A stretch of 64,000 bases of DNA, taken from positions 5,543,694-5,607,693 of the forward strand of contig OY282378.1 in NCBI GenBank assembly GCA_958295835.1, given 5' to 3'. Positions 10,260 through 19,182 of this stretch are shown piece after piece. Within the stretch, counting starts at the first letter, position 1, and every line of letters begins with the position of its first letter. This DNA is from an uncultured Gammaproteobacteria bacterium. GTDB lineage: Bacteria > Pseudomonadota > Gammaproteobacteria > HK1. The notes under the pieces were generated by a model that was not told the origin of the DNA, made no database searches, and saw only the letters and a list, made by a program, of their open reading frames with translations. Position numbers and translations under genes: made by a program.

Positions 10260-11099
10260 ATGAAGAAATCACCATTGCTGATTGCCCTGTTTGCGGTTGC
10301 GCTCGTCGGCTCGACGGTTGACGTGCTGGCCGAAAGCACGTTGGACAGGTTGAAACAGCAAGGCTATGCCACCGTCGCGGTGGCCAATGAGCCGCCATAC
10401 AGCGACATCCGGGCCGATGGATACGTGACCGGTGCCGCGCCGGAGGTGGCCCGAGCGGTGCTGAAGAAGCTCGGAGTCCCGGAGCTGAGGTCACAGGTCA
10501 TCATGTACGGAGCGATGATCCCGGCGTTGCAGGCACGGCGAGTGGATCTGTCGACGTCGGGTCTCTACATCAAGCCGAAGCGGTGCGAATCCATCATCTA
10601 CTCCGAGCCGGACCTCTGCGGCGCGGAAGCATTCGCCGTCAAGAAGGGCAATCCTCTGAATATCATGACCTACGAGGACATCGGCGCGAATCCGGACGTC
10701 ACCATGACCACGTGCGCGGGCTGCGCTGAAGAGGCGTACGCACTGGAACGAGGGGTGAAGCCGGATCAGATCAAGGTGTTTACCGATCCACCGAGTGGCA
10801 TCAAGATGCTTCAGCAGGGTCGTGTCGACGTGTTCGCATTGTCGGGGCTCGGCACCCAGGATCTGCTGAAGAAAACCGACGATCCCAATCTCGATCTGGT
10901 CATGCCGGTCATGGGCGTTCCCATGGGTTGTTCCGGTGCTGCATTCAACGCCGACGACAAGGAATTCCGGGATGCCTATGACATGGCATTGAGGGAGCTC
11001 AAGGACAGTGGAGAATTCGCCGCGATCGTCGAGCCTTACGGGTTTTCCGCCGAGGCGACCCTGGCTGTGAAACGAGATGATTTCTGTCCTGGGAACTGA
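10260..11099 (+). CDS. ehuB: Ectoine/hydroxyectoine-binding periplasmic protein EhuB
   Basis: A 279-residue solute-binding protein. The ATG at 10260 follows an AAGGAGAAAG ribosome-binding site. A signal peptide is clear (MKKSPLLIALFAVALVGS, cleavage likely after VLAES or just before). The mature part follows family 3 binding proteins: GYATVAVANEPPYSD, then LQARRVDLSTSGLYIKPKRC and CAGCAEEAYALERGV. The pattern fits EhuB. It is separated from ehuA by about 120 bases and from ehuC by 187 bases that contain a strong hairpin, which may set a higher level for the binding protein than for the permeases. Confidence 0.9.
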   Translation: MKKSPLLIALFAVALVGSTVDVLAESTLDRLKQQGYATVAVANEPPYSDIRADGYVTGAAPEVARAVLKKLGVPELRSQVIMYGAMIPALQARRVDLSTSGLYIKPKRCESIIYSEPDLCGAEAFAVKKGNPLNIMTYEDIGANPDVTMTTCAGCAEEAYALERGVKPDQIKVFTDPPSGIKMLQQGRVDVFALSGLGTQDLLKKTDDPNLDLVMPVMGVPMGCSGAAFNADDKEFRDAYDMALRELKDSGEFAAIVEPYGFSAEATLAVKRDDFCPGN

Positions 11100-11109
11100 G
11101 CCCGAAGCC

Positions 11110-11145
11110 GAGGACCAGCTCCCATGCCATGGGTAGCTGGTCCTC
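11110..11145 (+). terminator. Strong hairpin between ehuB and ehuC
   Basis: GAGGACCAGCT at 11110-11120 pairs perfectly with AGCTGGTCCTC at 11135-11145, and an inner CCCAT/ATGGG stem extends it. It begins 11 bases after the ehuB stop. No T-run follows, so it is more likely an attenuator or an mRNA-stabilising hairpin that protects the ehuAB part than a full terminator. Confidence 0.65.
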
Positions 11146-11286
11146 GAAACCAGCTCGATACCTGCACGTCCCGCATCGTCCGACAATCCGGTCAGGATCG
11201 TTCTGCGGAGGCCCGGGTCCCGGATTCCCGGACCTGACTACGGACGGTCCCGATTCGGCTCCCATTTCGAGGTCATCGATCAACTC

Positions 11287-11955
11287 ATGGAAGAAGTCCT
11301 GTCGTACGCACCTTTGCTGCTCAAGGGAACGATTACGACCATCGAGTTGACGCTCGCGAGCGCGGTGTTGGCGTTGGTGATTTCCTTCGTCATCGGACTC
11401 TCGAGGCTTTCGAGGTTCCGGTACGTTCGGGTGGCCGCGACGATCTATCTCGAGTTTTTTCGCGGAACCTCGGCTCTGGTGCAGCTCTTCTTCATGTACT
11501 ACGTGCTGCCGCTGTGGGGTCTCGTCTTCGCTCCGCTGACAGCCGGGATCCTGGCGTGCGGTTGCAATCTCGGGAGTTACGGCTCCGAGGTCGTAAGGGG
11601 AGCGGTGCTGGCGATCGGGAAAGAGCAGCATGAAGCGGCGATCGCGCTGAACTACAATACTTTCCAGAGGTACCGCTACGTCATACTTCCCCAGGCGATT
11701 CCGATAATGATTCCCACGTTCGGGAATCTGCTGATAGAACTTCTGAAGCTTACCGCCGTGACGTCACTGATCACGATTTCCGACTTGACGTTCATGGCGC
11801 AGATCATTCGCGCACAGACCGCGCTGACCCTGGAACCATTTCTCGTCATCCTGGTGATCTACTTCGCCATCGCGTCGGTCCTCGTCAGCGCGGTCAAGTA
11901 CATCGAGAAGCGATTCTCGAGAGGTCGCCAAAGCATCCTGGCCAACGGTAGCTGA
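11287..11955 (+). CDS. ehuC: Ectoine/hydroxyectoine ABC transporter permease EhuC
   Basis: A 222-residue inner-membrane permease of the HisM/GlnP type. It opens MEEVLSYAPLLLKGTITTIE, the usual start of this family, and has about five hydrophobic segments. The EAA loop that docks on the ATPase reads EAAIALNYNTFQRYRYVILPQA. EFFRGTSALVQLFFMYY is another family motif. It is followed by ehuD after two bases, so the two permeases are made together and should form the heterodimeric channel. Confidence 0.9.
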   Translation: MEEVLSYAPLLLKGTITTIELTLASAVLALVISFVIGLSRLSRFRYVRVAATIYLEFFRGTSALVQLFFMYYVLPLWGLVFAPLTAGILACGCNLGSYGSEVVRGAVLAIGKEQHEAAIALNYNTFQRYRYVILPQAIPIMIPTFGNLLIELLKLTAVTSLITISDLTFMAQIIRAQTALTLEPFLVILVIYFAIASVLVSAVKYIEKRFSRGRQSILANGS

Positions 11956-11957
11956 CG

Positions 11958-12617
11958 ATGGAATGGGATTGGGACGTGGTAGTGAATGTCCTGCCCAGGC
12001 TGGGGGCGGGGTTGATCGTGACGGTGCAGGCCACGTTCGTCGGTGCGTTGCTCGCCTACGTAATCGGCCTGTTCATCGCGATACTCAAGATGTCGAAGAT
12101 TGCATTCGTGCGGGTGGTCACGTATTGGACGACCGAGTTCATCCGCAGGACCCCCCTCCTGGTCCAATTGTATTTCCTCTTCTATGTGTTGCCGGATGTG
12201 GGAATTTTTCTTTCCCCGTTCTTCGCGGGCGTTGTCGGCCTGGGTCTTCATTTCAGCACATACACCTCCGAAGTATTCAGAGCGGGCATCGAGAACGTGC
12301 CAAAGGGTCAATGGGACGCGGCCAGGGCGTTGAACTACTCGCCGGTTCAAACGTGGAAGGATGTGATTCTGCCTCAGGCCATTCCGCCGATGATTCCACC
12401 ATTGGCGAACTATCTGATAGTCATGTTCAAGGAAACGCCGCTTCTGGCTGCAATCACGGTGGTGGAGCTTTTCAACGCCGCGAATATCTACAGCAACAGC
12501 CACTACAAATACCTGGAGCCGATGACGCTGGTCGGCCTGTTCTTCCTGTTGGTGTCGGTACCGGCGGCAATCGCCGCCATCAGGCTCGAGAGACGTTTCA
12601 GCACGAGAAGAACCTGA
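11958..12617 (+). CDS. ehuD: Ectoine/hydroxyectoine ABC transporter permease EhuD
   Basis: A 219-residue permease and the partner of EhuC. It starts MEWDWDVVVNVLPRLGAGLI, typical of EhuD. It carries TEFIRRTPLLVQLYFLFYVL and the EAA-type loop DAARALNYSPVQTWKDVILPQAI. It closes the transporter operon. No ectoine breakdown genes (doeA, doeB, eutBC) follow; the next gene is on the other strand. Uptake for osmoprotection is therefore as likely as use for carbon and nitrogen. Confidence 0.9.
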   Translation: MEWDWDVVVNVLPRLGAGLIVTVQATFVGALLAYVIGLFIAILKMSKIAFVRVVTYWTTEFIRRTPLLVQLYFLFYVLPDVGIFLSPFFAGVVGLGLHFSTYTSEVFRAGIENVPKGQWDAARALNYSPVQTWKDVILPQAIPPMIPPLANYLIVMFKETPLLAAITVVELFNAANIYSNSHYKYLEPMTLVGLFFLLVSVPAAIAAIRLERRFSTRRT

Positions 12618-12719
12618 CGGGCCGTGCACATGTTGCACGATGTCCGACGCCCCCGATCCGGACGCCCGATGTTCGTCTCCGGCACGTCGACCCGGGCCGG
12701 CGCCGCCGGCTGTCGCCGT

Positions 12720-13037
12720 TCACTGGTTCAAGAGGTCGATCGCTCTACGGGAGCGTTTCTTGATTTCCTCGATGTCGGCGGTGGCGTTGGTGACGTACTC
12801 GTGCACGCAGGCGACGAGACGCTCCATCGATGCGTTGTAGATCGCCACCTTCGAGTTGTACTCGGCGATCGCCTCCTCCGTCTCGAATGTCTCGGGGCGT
12901 TCAGGGACTTCCGGCCACTCTCCGCACGCGGGGTCGGGATAGCCCCCCGGCAGGTTCGAGCCGGCCGAGACGGTGCCGGCCGCGACGAGCATGACGGCCG
13001 CGAGCAGTCGCGGATTCCGCTTCACGAGCATGTTCAT
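12720..13037 (-). CDS. Small secreted protein of unknown function
   Basis: I do not recognise this family. From the ATG at 13037 the product is about 105 residues: a signal peptide (MNMLVKRNPRLLAAVMLVAA, cleavage near TVSAG), a short Pro-rich stretch with a Cys (GGYPDPACGEWPEVPERP) and a helical region (EEAIAEYNSKVAIYNASMER to IEEIKKRSRRAIDLL) with a second Cys. The ATG overlaps the metA stop (ATGA), so it is translationally coupled to metA. A periplasmic location is expected. The function is unknown. Confidence 0.6.
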   Translation of the reverse strand: MNMLVKRNPRLLAAVMLVAAGTVSAGSNLPGGYPDPACGEWPEVPERPETFETEEAIAEYNSKVAIYNASMERLVACVHEYVTNATADIEEIKKRSRRAIDLLNQ

Positions 13038-14107
13038 GCGAGCTCGAGTCCGAGGGGATCGTCCCGGTCGAGGTTGGCCATGAGGGGCTTTCGCCGATCG
13101 ACGTCGGTGAGTTGGTACACGAGTCCCAGCCAGTTGTTGAACATTGCCTTGCCGGTATCCGTCCACGTGTTGTCCAATCGCGGCTCGAGCTCGGTGTCCG
13201 GAAACGCCGGAGGTGTCGCGCCGCGCGCTTTCGCCTCCATCACCTCGTCGCGATGGCGTTCGAGCATCGCGCGAGCCGCGGCGGCGAAATAGCGCTTCGG
13301 ATACGCCGGATAGGTCTCTCGTTCACCGGTAACGAAGCGGGCCACTTCGCGCTTGTATTCCTTCGCGAGGCTCACCTTGTCGTACTCGGGGTGGCCCTGG
13401 AAGAACACGAAGTGGAAGCCGTCCGGGCTCACCGCGAGATAGATCCCCGCCTCCTCGCTCTCGCTCAGAACCCGTACGCCGGCCGGCTCGACGTCCGCAC
13501 GGGTCATCTCGTAGACGTGCGAGTGCGGCGCGTCGAAGCGGGTGTTCAGGTTGGCGAGCAGCGGATGGCTGGCGAGGTTACGGTGTTCGTACACGCCCCA
13601 GCGCTTGTCGGGGAGACAACGCCGGCGAGCGATGCCGTGGAAATGCTTCAGATAGGCGTGCGTCGCCAAGCATGAGCACACCACGGAGCAGACATTCCCG
13701 GCTGCCCACTCCATGACTTCGACGAGGGGATCCCAGAACGGTTCGTCTTCCATTTCCGGCTGCGCCGGATTCGCGCCGGAGATGATGAGGGCGTCGAGGC
13801 CGGCAGCGCGCACGTCTTCGAACGATTCGTAGTAGCGATCGAGATATTCGCGCGCTTTCGGGTCGCGCGTGCCGGCATCGACCGCGAACGGATGCAAGTA
13901 GATCTGCGCGATCCGATTGCAGGATCCGACGAGGCGCATGAACTGTCGTTCGGTCGCCTGGAGCGCCGCATCCGGCATCATGTTGAGCAACCCGACGTGC
14001 AGCTCCCTGATGTCCTGACACCGGGCGCGCTCGAGCGTCAGCACCTCCTGCCCGGACGAACGCAGCCGCTCGAAGCTCGGGAGTCGGGAGTGGGCGACGA
14101 GGGGCAT
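13034..14107 (-). CDS. metA: Homoserine O-acyltransferase, MetA family
   Basis: It activates homoserine for methionine synthesis by acylating its hydroxyl with succinyl-CoA or acetyl-CoA. The ATG at 14107 (MPLVAHSRLPSFERL) is chosen because family similarity starts there; the open frame upstream overlaps the ATPase gene. Core motifs are ELHVGLLNMMPDAALQATERQF, the catalytic Cys region SVVCSCLATHAYL (in place of the ICWGAQA of enteric MetA), and FVFFQGHPEYD with the catalytic His. The 357-residue length is a little above the roughly 310 of enteric MetA. The acyl donor cannot be decided from sequence. It follows the P-loop protein by 7 bases. Confidence 0.88.
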   Translation of the reverse strand: MPLVAHSRLPSFERLRSSGQEVLTLERARCQDIRELHVGLLNMMPDAALQATERQFMRLVGSCNRIAQIYLHPFAVDAGTRDPKAREYLDRYYESFEDVRAAGLDALIISGANPAQPEMEDEPFWDPLVEVMEWAAGNVCSVVCSCLATHAYLKHFHGIARRRCLPDKRWGVYEHRNLASHPLLANLNTRFDAPHSHVYEMTRADVEPAGVRVLSESEEAGIYLAVSPDGFHFVFFQGHPEYDKVSLAKEYKREVARFVTGERETYPAYPKRYFAAAARAMLERHRDEVMEAKARGATPPAFPDTELEPRLDNTWTDTGKAMFNNWLGLVYQLTDVDRRKPLMANLDRDDPLGLELA

Positions 14108-14114
14108 CGAGTGC

Positions 14115-14966
14115 TCAGGCGACGGCGCTGGCTTCGACGGCGACAGCGCGGGCAACGAGATCGACGAAGTCCTGCTCATCGCGCACCGTCTCGGCGGCGG
14201 CGGCGGTGACGGTGTAGCCATGCGCGGTGGCGATTCCTTCGTAGAAGGGGCGCCGGCGTTCGACGAGACGGGGGAAGATCCAGCGCACGAACCGGTCCGG
14301 GTCGATGGCGTCCGGGGAGTCGAGACCTTCCGATTCCAGATAACGGGCAAGCGAGCGGCGAAAAAACGATTCCCCGTAGTAGAGCGGCTTCGGATGACGC
14401 TTCTGACGGCGGATGAGCTCCTGCTCCATGCTCTCGTCGGCGCGGACGTACACGATCATCGTATGAGCGGCGATCAATTCGATCGTCTCGGGATCGTCAA
14501 GCTCGCAGACACTACCGCCCGCATCGTTGATGAAATGCTCGTAGCCGTAGATGTCGCGGGCCTTCTCGACGAACACGACGACGTCGCGCATCGCGTTGAT
14601 CTCCGCCTGATGGTGCAGACGCTGGCGGGCAAGAAATTCCTCGCAGGTGAGCCCGCCTTTCGATGCACACCCGACCTTGCCGAGAAAGGCCGAAAGCGGC
14701 TCCAGGTTATGGACGGTGATGTTGCTGCAAATGTAGATGGAGTCGCTGCACAGCAACCCGCGAAGAAAGGGCACCTGCATCGCCGCACGCTTGACGTTGT
14801 CGACGATCGGCTCCGCGAGATACTTGGTGCCGATGCGGTAGTCTCCCGAATAGTGGAACCAATTGGTCTTCGGGAGCTTGTTCGCGAGCGTGGTCTTGCC
14901 GACCCCGGACATTCCAAGCAATGTGATCGCCTTGTGTTCCCATCGCAGGAACTCGTCCCGAGTCAT
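14115..14966 (-). CDS. P-loop NTPase linked to metA
   Basis: A 283-residue P-loop protein. The ATG at 14966 follows AAGGAAA and gives MTRDEFLRWEHKAITLLGMS, with Walker A GMSGVGKTT at about 18-26. It continues NWFHYSGDYRIGTKYL, and later FVEKARDIYGYEHFINDAGG and TMIVYVRADESMEQEL, as in kinase-like ATPases of unknown substrate. It is 7 bases upstream of metA, so the two are likely co-transcribed. I cannot name a substrate; a role in sulfur amino acid metabolism is only suggested by position. Confidence 0.75.
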   Translation of the reverse strand: MTRDEFLRWEHKAITLLGMSGVGKTTLANKLPKTNWFHYSGDYRIGTKYLAEPIVDNVKRAAMQVPFLRGLLCSDSIYICSNITVHNLEPLSAFLGKVGCASKGGLTCEEFLARQRLHHQAEINAMRDVVVFVEKARDIYGYEHFINDAGGSVCELDDPETIELIAAHTMIVYVRADESMEQELIRRQKRHPKPLYYGESFFRRSLARYLESEGLDSPDAIDPDRFVRWIFPRLVERRRPFYEGIATAHGYTVTAAAAETVRDEQDFVDLVARAVAVEASAVA

Positions 14967-15136
14967 TTTCACGGCGTTTCCTTTCCCCCGAAAGTCGCGC
15001 GTTCGACCAACGGGCCGCGAGGATAACGCATCGGACTCGTTCAACGTCACAATTCGTCGTCAATTGCTCCTGGTATGACTCCAACCCGGCGCAGCCGGCC
15101 CCGCGCTCTCCGGATTCACGTCCCCGTTGCGCGCGT

Positions 15137-16171
15137 TCAGATGGCGTCCTTGTTGACCGCGGCCTGCCGGGCCACGTCACGAGACACCACCCCTTTGCGC
15201 ACCAGCGCCGACAGGTCCTGATCGAGCGTCCGCATGCCGAGCTGGTGCCCGGTCTGAATCGCCGAGTACATCTGCGCGACCCGATTCTCGCGGATGAGAT
15301 TCCGGATCGCCGGGGTCCCGATCATGATCTCGTGGGCGGCGACGCGCCCGCCGCCGTTCCTCTTGAGCAGTGTCTGGGAGATGACCGCCCTGAGCGACTC
15401 CGAGAGCATCGCCCGGACCATGTCCTTCTCCCCCGCCGGGAACACATCGACGATGCGGTCGACGGTCTTGGCGGCGGAGCTCGTATGCAGGGTCCCGAAC
15501 ACGAGGTGGCCCGTCTCGGCCGCGGACAGGGCGAGTCGAATCGTCTCCAGATCGCGCATTTCGCCGACGAGGATGACGTCCGGGTCCTCGCGAAGCGCCG
15601 AGCGCAGCGCGGCGTCGAAGCCGAGTGTATGGCGATGGATCTCGCGCTGGCTGACGAGGCACTTCTTGCTCTGGTGGACGTACTCGATCGGGTCTTCGAT
15701 GGTGAGGATATGGCCGTATCCGGTTTCGTTCTTGTGGTCGATCATCGCAGCCTGGGTGGTTGACTTCCCGGATCCGGTCGGTCCGGTGACCAGCACCACG
15801 CCGCGGGAGCCGTCCGCGATGTCCTTGAAGGGCTCCGGCGCCTGCAGCTCCTCGAGCGAGCGAACCCTCGAAGGGATGGTGCGGAATACCGCCCCGGCGC
15901 CCCGCTGGTGGTTGAATACGTTCGCGCGAAAGCGGGCGAGTCCGGGAATCTCGAACGAGAAATCCGTCTCGAGACGGTCTTCGTAGTCCTTGCGCTGCCC
16001 CTCGTTCATGACACCGGAGACGAGATCGCGCACCGTCTCGTGACCGAGCCCGTGGACGTCGATGCGGCGCAAGTCACCGTCCACCCGGATCATCGGCGGC
16101 AACCCGGCCGAGAGATGGAGATCGGACGCCCCGTTCTTCACGCTGAATGCGAGCAGCTCGCCGATGTCCAT
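15137..16171 (-). CDS. pilT: Type IV pilus retraction ATPase PilT
   Basis: PilT hydrolyses ATP at the pilus base to depolymerise pilin for twitching motility. The 344-residue product opens MDIGELLAFSVKNGASDLHL and has Walker A GPTGSGKST (about 130-138), the Asp box ILTIEDPIEYVH, Walker B VGEMRDLETIRLALSAAETG and the His box FGTLHTSSAAKTVDRIVDVF. The C-terminal retraction motif is replaced by a degenerate AIRNLIRE version, which is still the AIRNLIRE hallmark of PilT. It diverges from yggS, the standard arrangement in many gammaproteobacteria. Confidence 0.95.
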   Translation of the reverse strand: MDIGELLAFSVKNGASDLHLSAGLPPMIRVDGDLRRIDVHGLGHETVRDLVSGVMNEGQRKDYEDRLETDFSFEIPGLARFRANVFNHQRGAGAVFRTIPSRVRSLEELQAPEPFKDIADGSRGVVLVTGPTGSGKSTTQAAMIDHKNETGYGHILTIEDPIEYVHQSKKCLVSQREIHRHTLGFDAALRSALREDPDVILVGEMRDLETIRLALSAAETGHLVFGTLHTSSAAKTVDRIVDVFPAGEKDMVRAMLSESLRAVISQTLLKRNGGGRVAAHEIMIGTPAIRNLIRENRVAQMYSAIQTGHQLGMRTLDQDLSALVRKGVVSRDVARQAAVNKDAI

Positions 16172-16352
16172 TCTTCCTCCTCGTCAACGGATGCCGCGGT
16201 GAGCCGGCGGTACCGTGGCCATCTTCGTCGTGCTCCGCTCTCGGGAGAATCGGCGGCTCGGAGCAGGCATGTGAATCCGCCGCAAGCTCGACTCATGTAG
16301 GAGAATACGCCGTCGGGCAAGTGTGTCCGTGAACAGACAGGCGGAAGATTCG

Positions 16353-17114
16353 ATGTCGACAGGGAATGCTGAAGACCATGTTGCGATGCGGGACGTCGGG
16401 GCAGCGCTGAACGCGGTTCGGGCGCGAATCGTCGCGCTGGAGCGGCGCTTCCGCCGGGAGCCGGGCTCGGTGAGGTTGCTCGCGGTGAGCAAGACCAAGC
16501 CACCGGAAGCGGTACGGGCCGCGATCGCGGCCGGCCAGCACGCCTTCGGCGAGAACCACCTCCAGGACGCGATGACGAAAGTGGAGGCGCTCGCCCGGCA
16601 CGGCGCGTCATGGCACTTCATCGGCGCCGTTCAATCGAACAAGACCCGGCCGATCTCGGCGCACTTCGACTGGGTCCACGGCATCGAGCGGGAGAAGATC
16701 GCGACTCGCCTCTCCGCCCAGCGCCCCGCCGGCCGAGAGCCGCTCGACGTCTGCATCGAGGTCGACGTGAGCGGCGAGGAGAGCAAGTCCGGCGTACCAC
16801 CCTCGGAGGTCGAGCCCCTCGCCCGGGTCGTTCGCGAGCTGCCCGGACTCCGGCTGCGCGGGCTCATGGCCATCCCCCGCCCCTCGGAGGACTTCGACTC
16901 CCAGCGCATCCCGTTCCGCCTGCTGCGCGAGATCCTGGACGACCTCAATGCGAAAGGTCTCGGTCTGGACACGCTTTCGATGGGCATGACCGGCGACCTG
17001 GAGGCGGCGGTGGCGGAAGGAGCCACCATCGTGCGGATCGGGACCGCGATCTTCGGTCCGCGCCGAGGCACATCCCGTTACCGTCCGAGGTCGCCGGCTC
17101 ACGAGCCTGACTGA
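16353..17114 (+). CDS. yggS: YggS-family pyridoxal phosphate homeostasis protein
   Basis: A single-domain TIM-barrel protein that binds pyridoxal phosphate and buffers vitamin B6; it has no known catalytic reaction. The PLP lysine is in LLAVSKTKP. Other hallmarks are FGENHLQDA, WHFIGAVQSNK, SMGMTGDLEAAV and VRIGTAIFG. The ATG at 16353 is preferred over the GTG at 16323 because GGCGGAAG lies at the right distance. The roughly 180 bases between pilT and this gene must hold both promoters. The usual proC neighbour is absent; an amidohydrolase follows. Confidence 0.93.
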   Translation: MSTGNAEDHVAMRDVGAALNAVRARIVALERRFRREPGSVRLLAVSKTKPPEAVRAAIAAGQHAFGENHLQDAMTKVEALARHGASWHFIGAVQSNKTRPISAHFDWVHGIEREKIATRLSAQRPAGREPLDVCIEVDVSGEESKSGVPPSEVEPLARVVRELPGLRLRGLMAIPRPSEDFDSQRIPFRLLREILDDLNAKGLGLDTLSMGMTGDLEAAVAEGATIVRIGTAIFGPRRGTSRYRPRSPAHEPD

Positions 17115-17149
17115 TATCGTCACGGCCTGCGAATCCGGAGGCGGCAGAC

Positions 17150-18856
17150 ATGCGCGAGCACGATCTCATTCTTCACAACGGCCACGTTCTGACCCTCGAC
17201 GGCGCATCTCGAACGGCCGAGGCGATCGGGGTCACGGCAGGCGCAGTCTCCGCGCTCGGCCCTTCCTCCGAGGTGCTCGCCGGGCGCGGCCATTCGACAC
17301 GGGTGATCGACCTCGAAGGCAGGTCGGTGTGTCCGGGCTTCTACGATTCCCACGCGCATATGGACCGCGAGGGATTGAAGGCCCGCGGCGGCTTCTCGCT
17401 GGCGGGGCGCCACTCGGTGAAGGATATCGTCGAAGGAGTGCGTCTCGGAGTCGAGCGAACCCCGCCGGGCGAGTGGGCGGTGTTCATGCCGCTGGGCACG
17501 CCGAAGCTCAGCTACATCAGCCGGCCCGACCAGCTCGCGGAGGGGCGCTTCCCCACGCGCCACGACCTCGACGCGGTCTCCCCGGACAATCCGGTGTACA
17601 TCCGCGTGCCCTGGGGCTGGTGGGTGCACAAGCCCTTCGTCTGCGTCGCCAACTCCAGGGCCCTGGAGCTCGCGGGCATCGGGCCGGACACGCAGGCACC
17701 GTACAACGTCGAGATCCTGCGCGAGGGCAACGGCGAGCCCACCGGAGTATTCCTCGACCGCTCCTACGCGCCGGTCATCGAGTACACGCTGTTTCGTTGC
17801 GTCCCGCGCATCACCTTCGAGGATCGGGTGGCGGGATGCCGGCTCGGCGCGGCGGCGTATGCGGCGGCGGGCACCACGAGCATCTACGAGGGGCACGGCC
17901 TCACACCGGCAATCCTCGACGCCTACCGGCGCGTCCACGAAGACGGCGACCTCCGGGTACGCGCGCATCTCCCGCTGAGCGTGCCCGGCGCGTCGGTGGA
18001 CGACCGCCGTCTCGCCCAGGTGGTCGACGAATGGGGCACGCGACTCGGCCACGGCGGGAGCGGCGACGACATGCTCCGGTTCGAGGGGATCTGCGTCGAC
18101 GTCGCCAACGAGAAGACCGCCGCGATCATCGGCGAGGACTATCCCTACGAGGCATGGGCGGGGCATTTCTACCATTCGCTCACCCACGAGCGCTTCGTGA
18201 AGATCGGCGTCCACGCGGCGCGGCTCGGCATCCGCTTCAGTTGCCTCATCTGCTACGAGCTCGAACGGGTGCTGCGGGCCTACGAGGCCATCAACGAGGT
18301 CGTGCCGATCCACGACAAGCGCTGGGTGATGGTCCACGTCATCGAGGCCAGCGACGACCAGATCGCGCGCATGAAGCGGCTCGGGGTCATCGCCACGGTG
18401 ACGCCCAACTTCATGTACATGGCGAGCGACCGCTTCAACCTCCAGGCGATCGGCGAGCGCGCGATTCCGATCCGCCGGCTCCTCGATGCGGGGGTCCCCG
18501 TATCGCTGTCGTCGGACAACGTTCCGTACTCGATGCTGTGGACGATGTGGGAGGCGCTCGCGCGGTGGGACGCGGACGGCGGGCGGAGGCTGGGCGAGAG
18601 CCGGCTCGGGCGCGAGGAAGCACTGCGGCTGATCACCCGGACCGGTCCGCTCATCTCGTTCGAGGAGCATCGCAAGGGGACGCTGGAGCCCGGCAAGCTG
18701 GCCGACATGGTCGTGCTCGACGCCAATCCGCTCACCTGCGATGAAGACCAGCTCAAGGAGATCGGCGTCGAACGGACCTTCGTCGGCGGGCGCGAGACGT
18801 TCGGCCCCGGCATGGACGACATCGGCCCGGTGGACGGAACTCCGCTCGGGGGCTGA
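17150..18856 (+). CDS. Amidohydrolase, YtcJ/Amidohydro_3 type
   Basis: A 568-residue metal-dependent hydrolase. It starts MREHDLILHNGHVLTLDGAS, typical of the family, and the metal motif is YDSHAHMD near residue 70 (with an HxH metal pair). VHVIEASDDQIARMKRLGV and SLSSDNVPYS carry the later His and Asp ligands. The C-terminus (GTLEPGKLADMVVLDANPL) is the standard end of cyclic amidohydrolases. The substrate is unknown; the family hydrolyses amides such as N-substituted formamides. It follows yggS by 35 bases and may be co-transcribed. Confidence 0.88.
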   Translation: MREHDLILHNGHVLTLDGASRTAEAIGVTAGAVSALGPSSEVLAGRGHSTRVIDLEGRSVCPGFYDSHAHMDREGLKARGGFSLAGRHSVKDIVEGVRLGVERTPPGEWAVFMPLGTPKLSYISRPDQLAEGRFPTRHDLDAVSPDNPVYIRVPWGWWVHKPFVCVANSRALELAGIGPDTQAPYNVEILREGNGEPTGVFLDRSYAPVIEYTLFRCVPRITFEDRVAGCRLGAAAYAAAGTTSIYEGHGLTPAILDAYRRVHEDGDLRVRAHLPLSVPGASVDDRRLAQVVDEWGTRLGHGGSGDDMLRFEGICVDVANEKTAAIIGEDYPYEAWAGHFYHSLTHERFVKIGVHAARLGIRFSCLICYELERVLRAYEAINEVVPIHDKRWVMVHVIEASDDQIARMKRLGVIATVTPNFMYMASDRFNLQAIGERAIPIRRLLDAGVPVSLSSDNVPYSMLWTMWEALARWDADGGRRLGESRLGREEALRLITRTGPLISFEEHRKGTLEPGKLADMVVLDANPLTCDEDQLKEIGVERTFVGGRETFGPGMDDIGPVDGTPLGG

Positions 18857-18892
18857 GGTGGAATTGGAGCTGGCCTGATGATCGAAACCTGC

Positions 18893-18960
18893 GGAGCTAT
18901 CACCGGATCCGCGCGTATCCGTGCCTTTGCATCCCCCGAGGCATGGGCGCGCCCAGCGGA
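18893..18960 (+). pseudogene. Fragment matching the PtuB-like gene at 31.3 kb
   Basis: The stretch from GGAGCTATCACCGGATC to GGGCGCGCCCAGCG closely matches 31327-31395, the coding segment SYHRICAYLCLYIPRGTGAP of the HNH-like gene, with only scattered changes. Here it has no start, frame continuation or partner. It is a relic of a duplication or rearrangement. The remainder of the 18857-19182 gap holds no other gene that I can support. Confidence 0.75.
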
Positions 18961-19182
18961 CAGGATGGCGCGCCGGTCATGGCAGCGGCCTTGCGCACCG
19001 TGAGCCTGCGCTCATCCATCGCGGCGGACAGTTCATATCCAACAACATGCTCAACCCGGATACCCGGAATGAGGATCGGGGCGAATGGCACCACCCGCCA
19101 CCCTGTTGACGGCGGAGGATGGACGGAACCCGGTCTGTCGGGTACTCTGGAATCGTTGAATATCCAATGTCAAAAGAACAAT

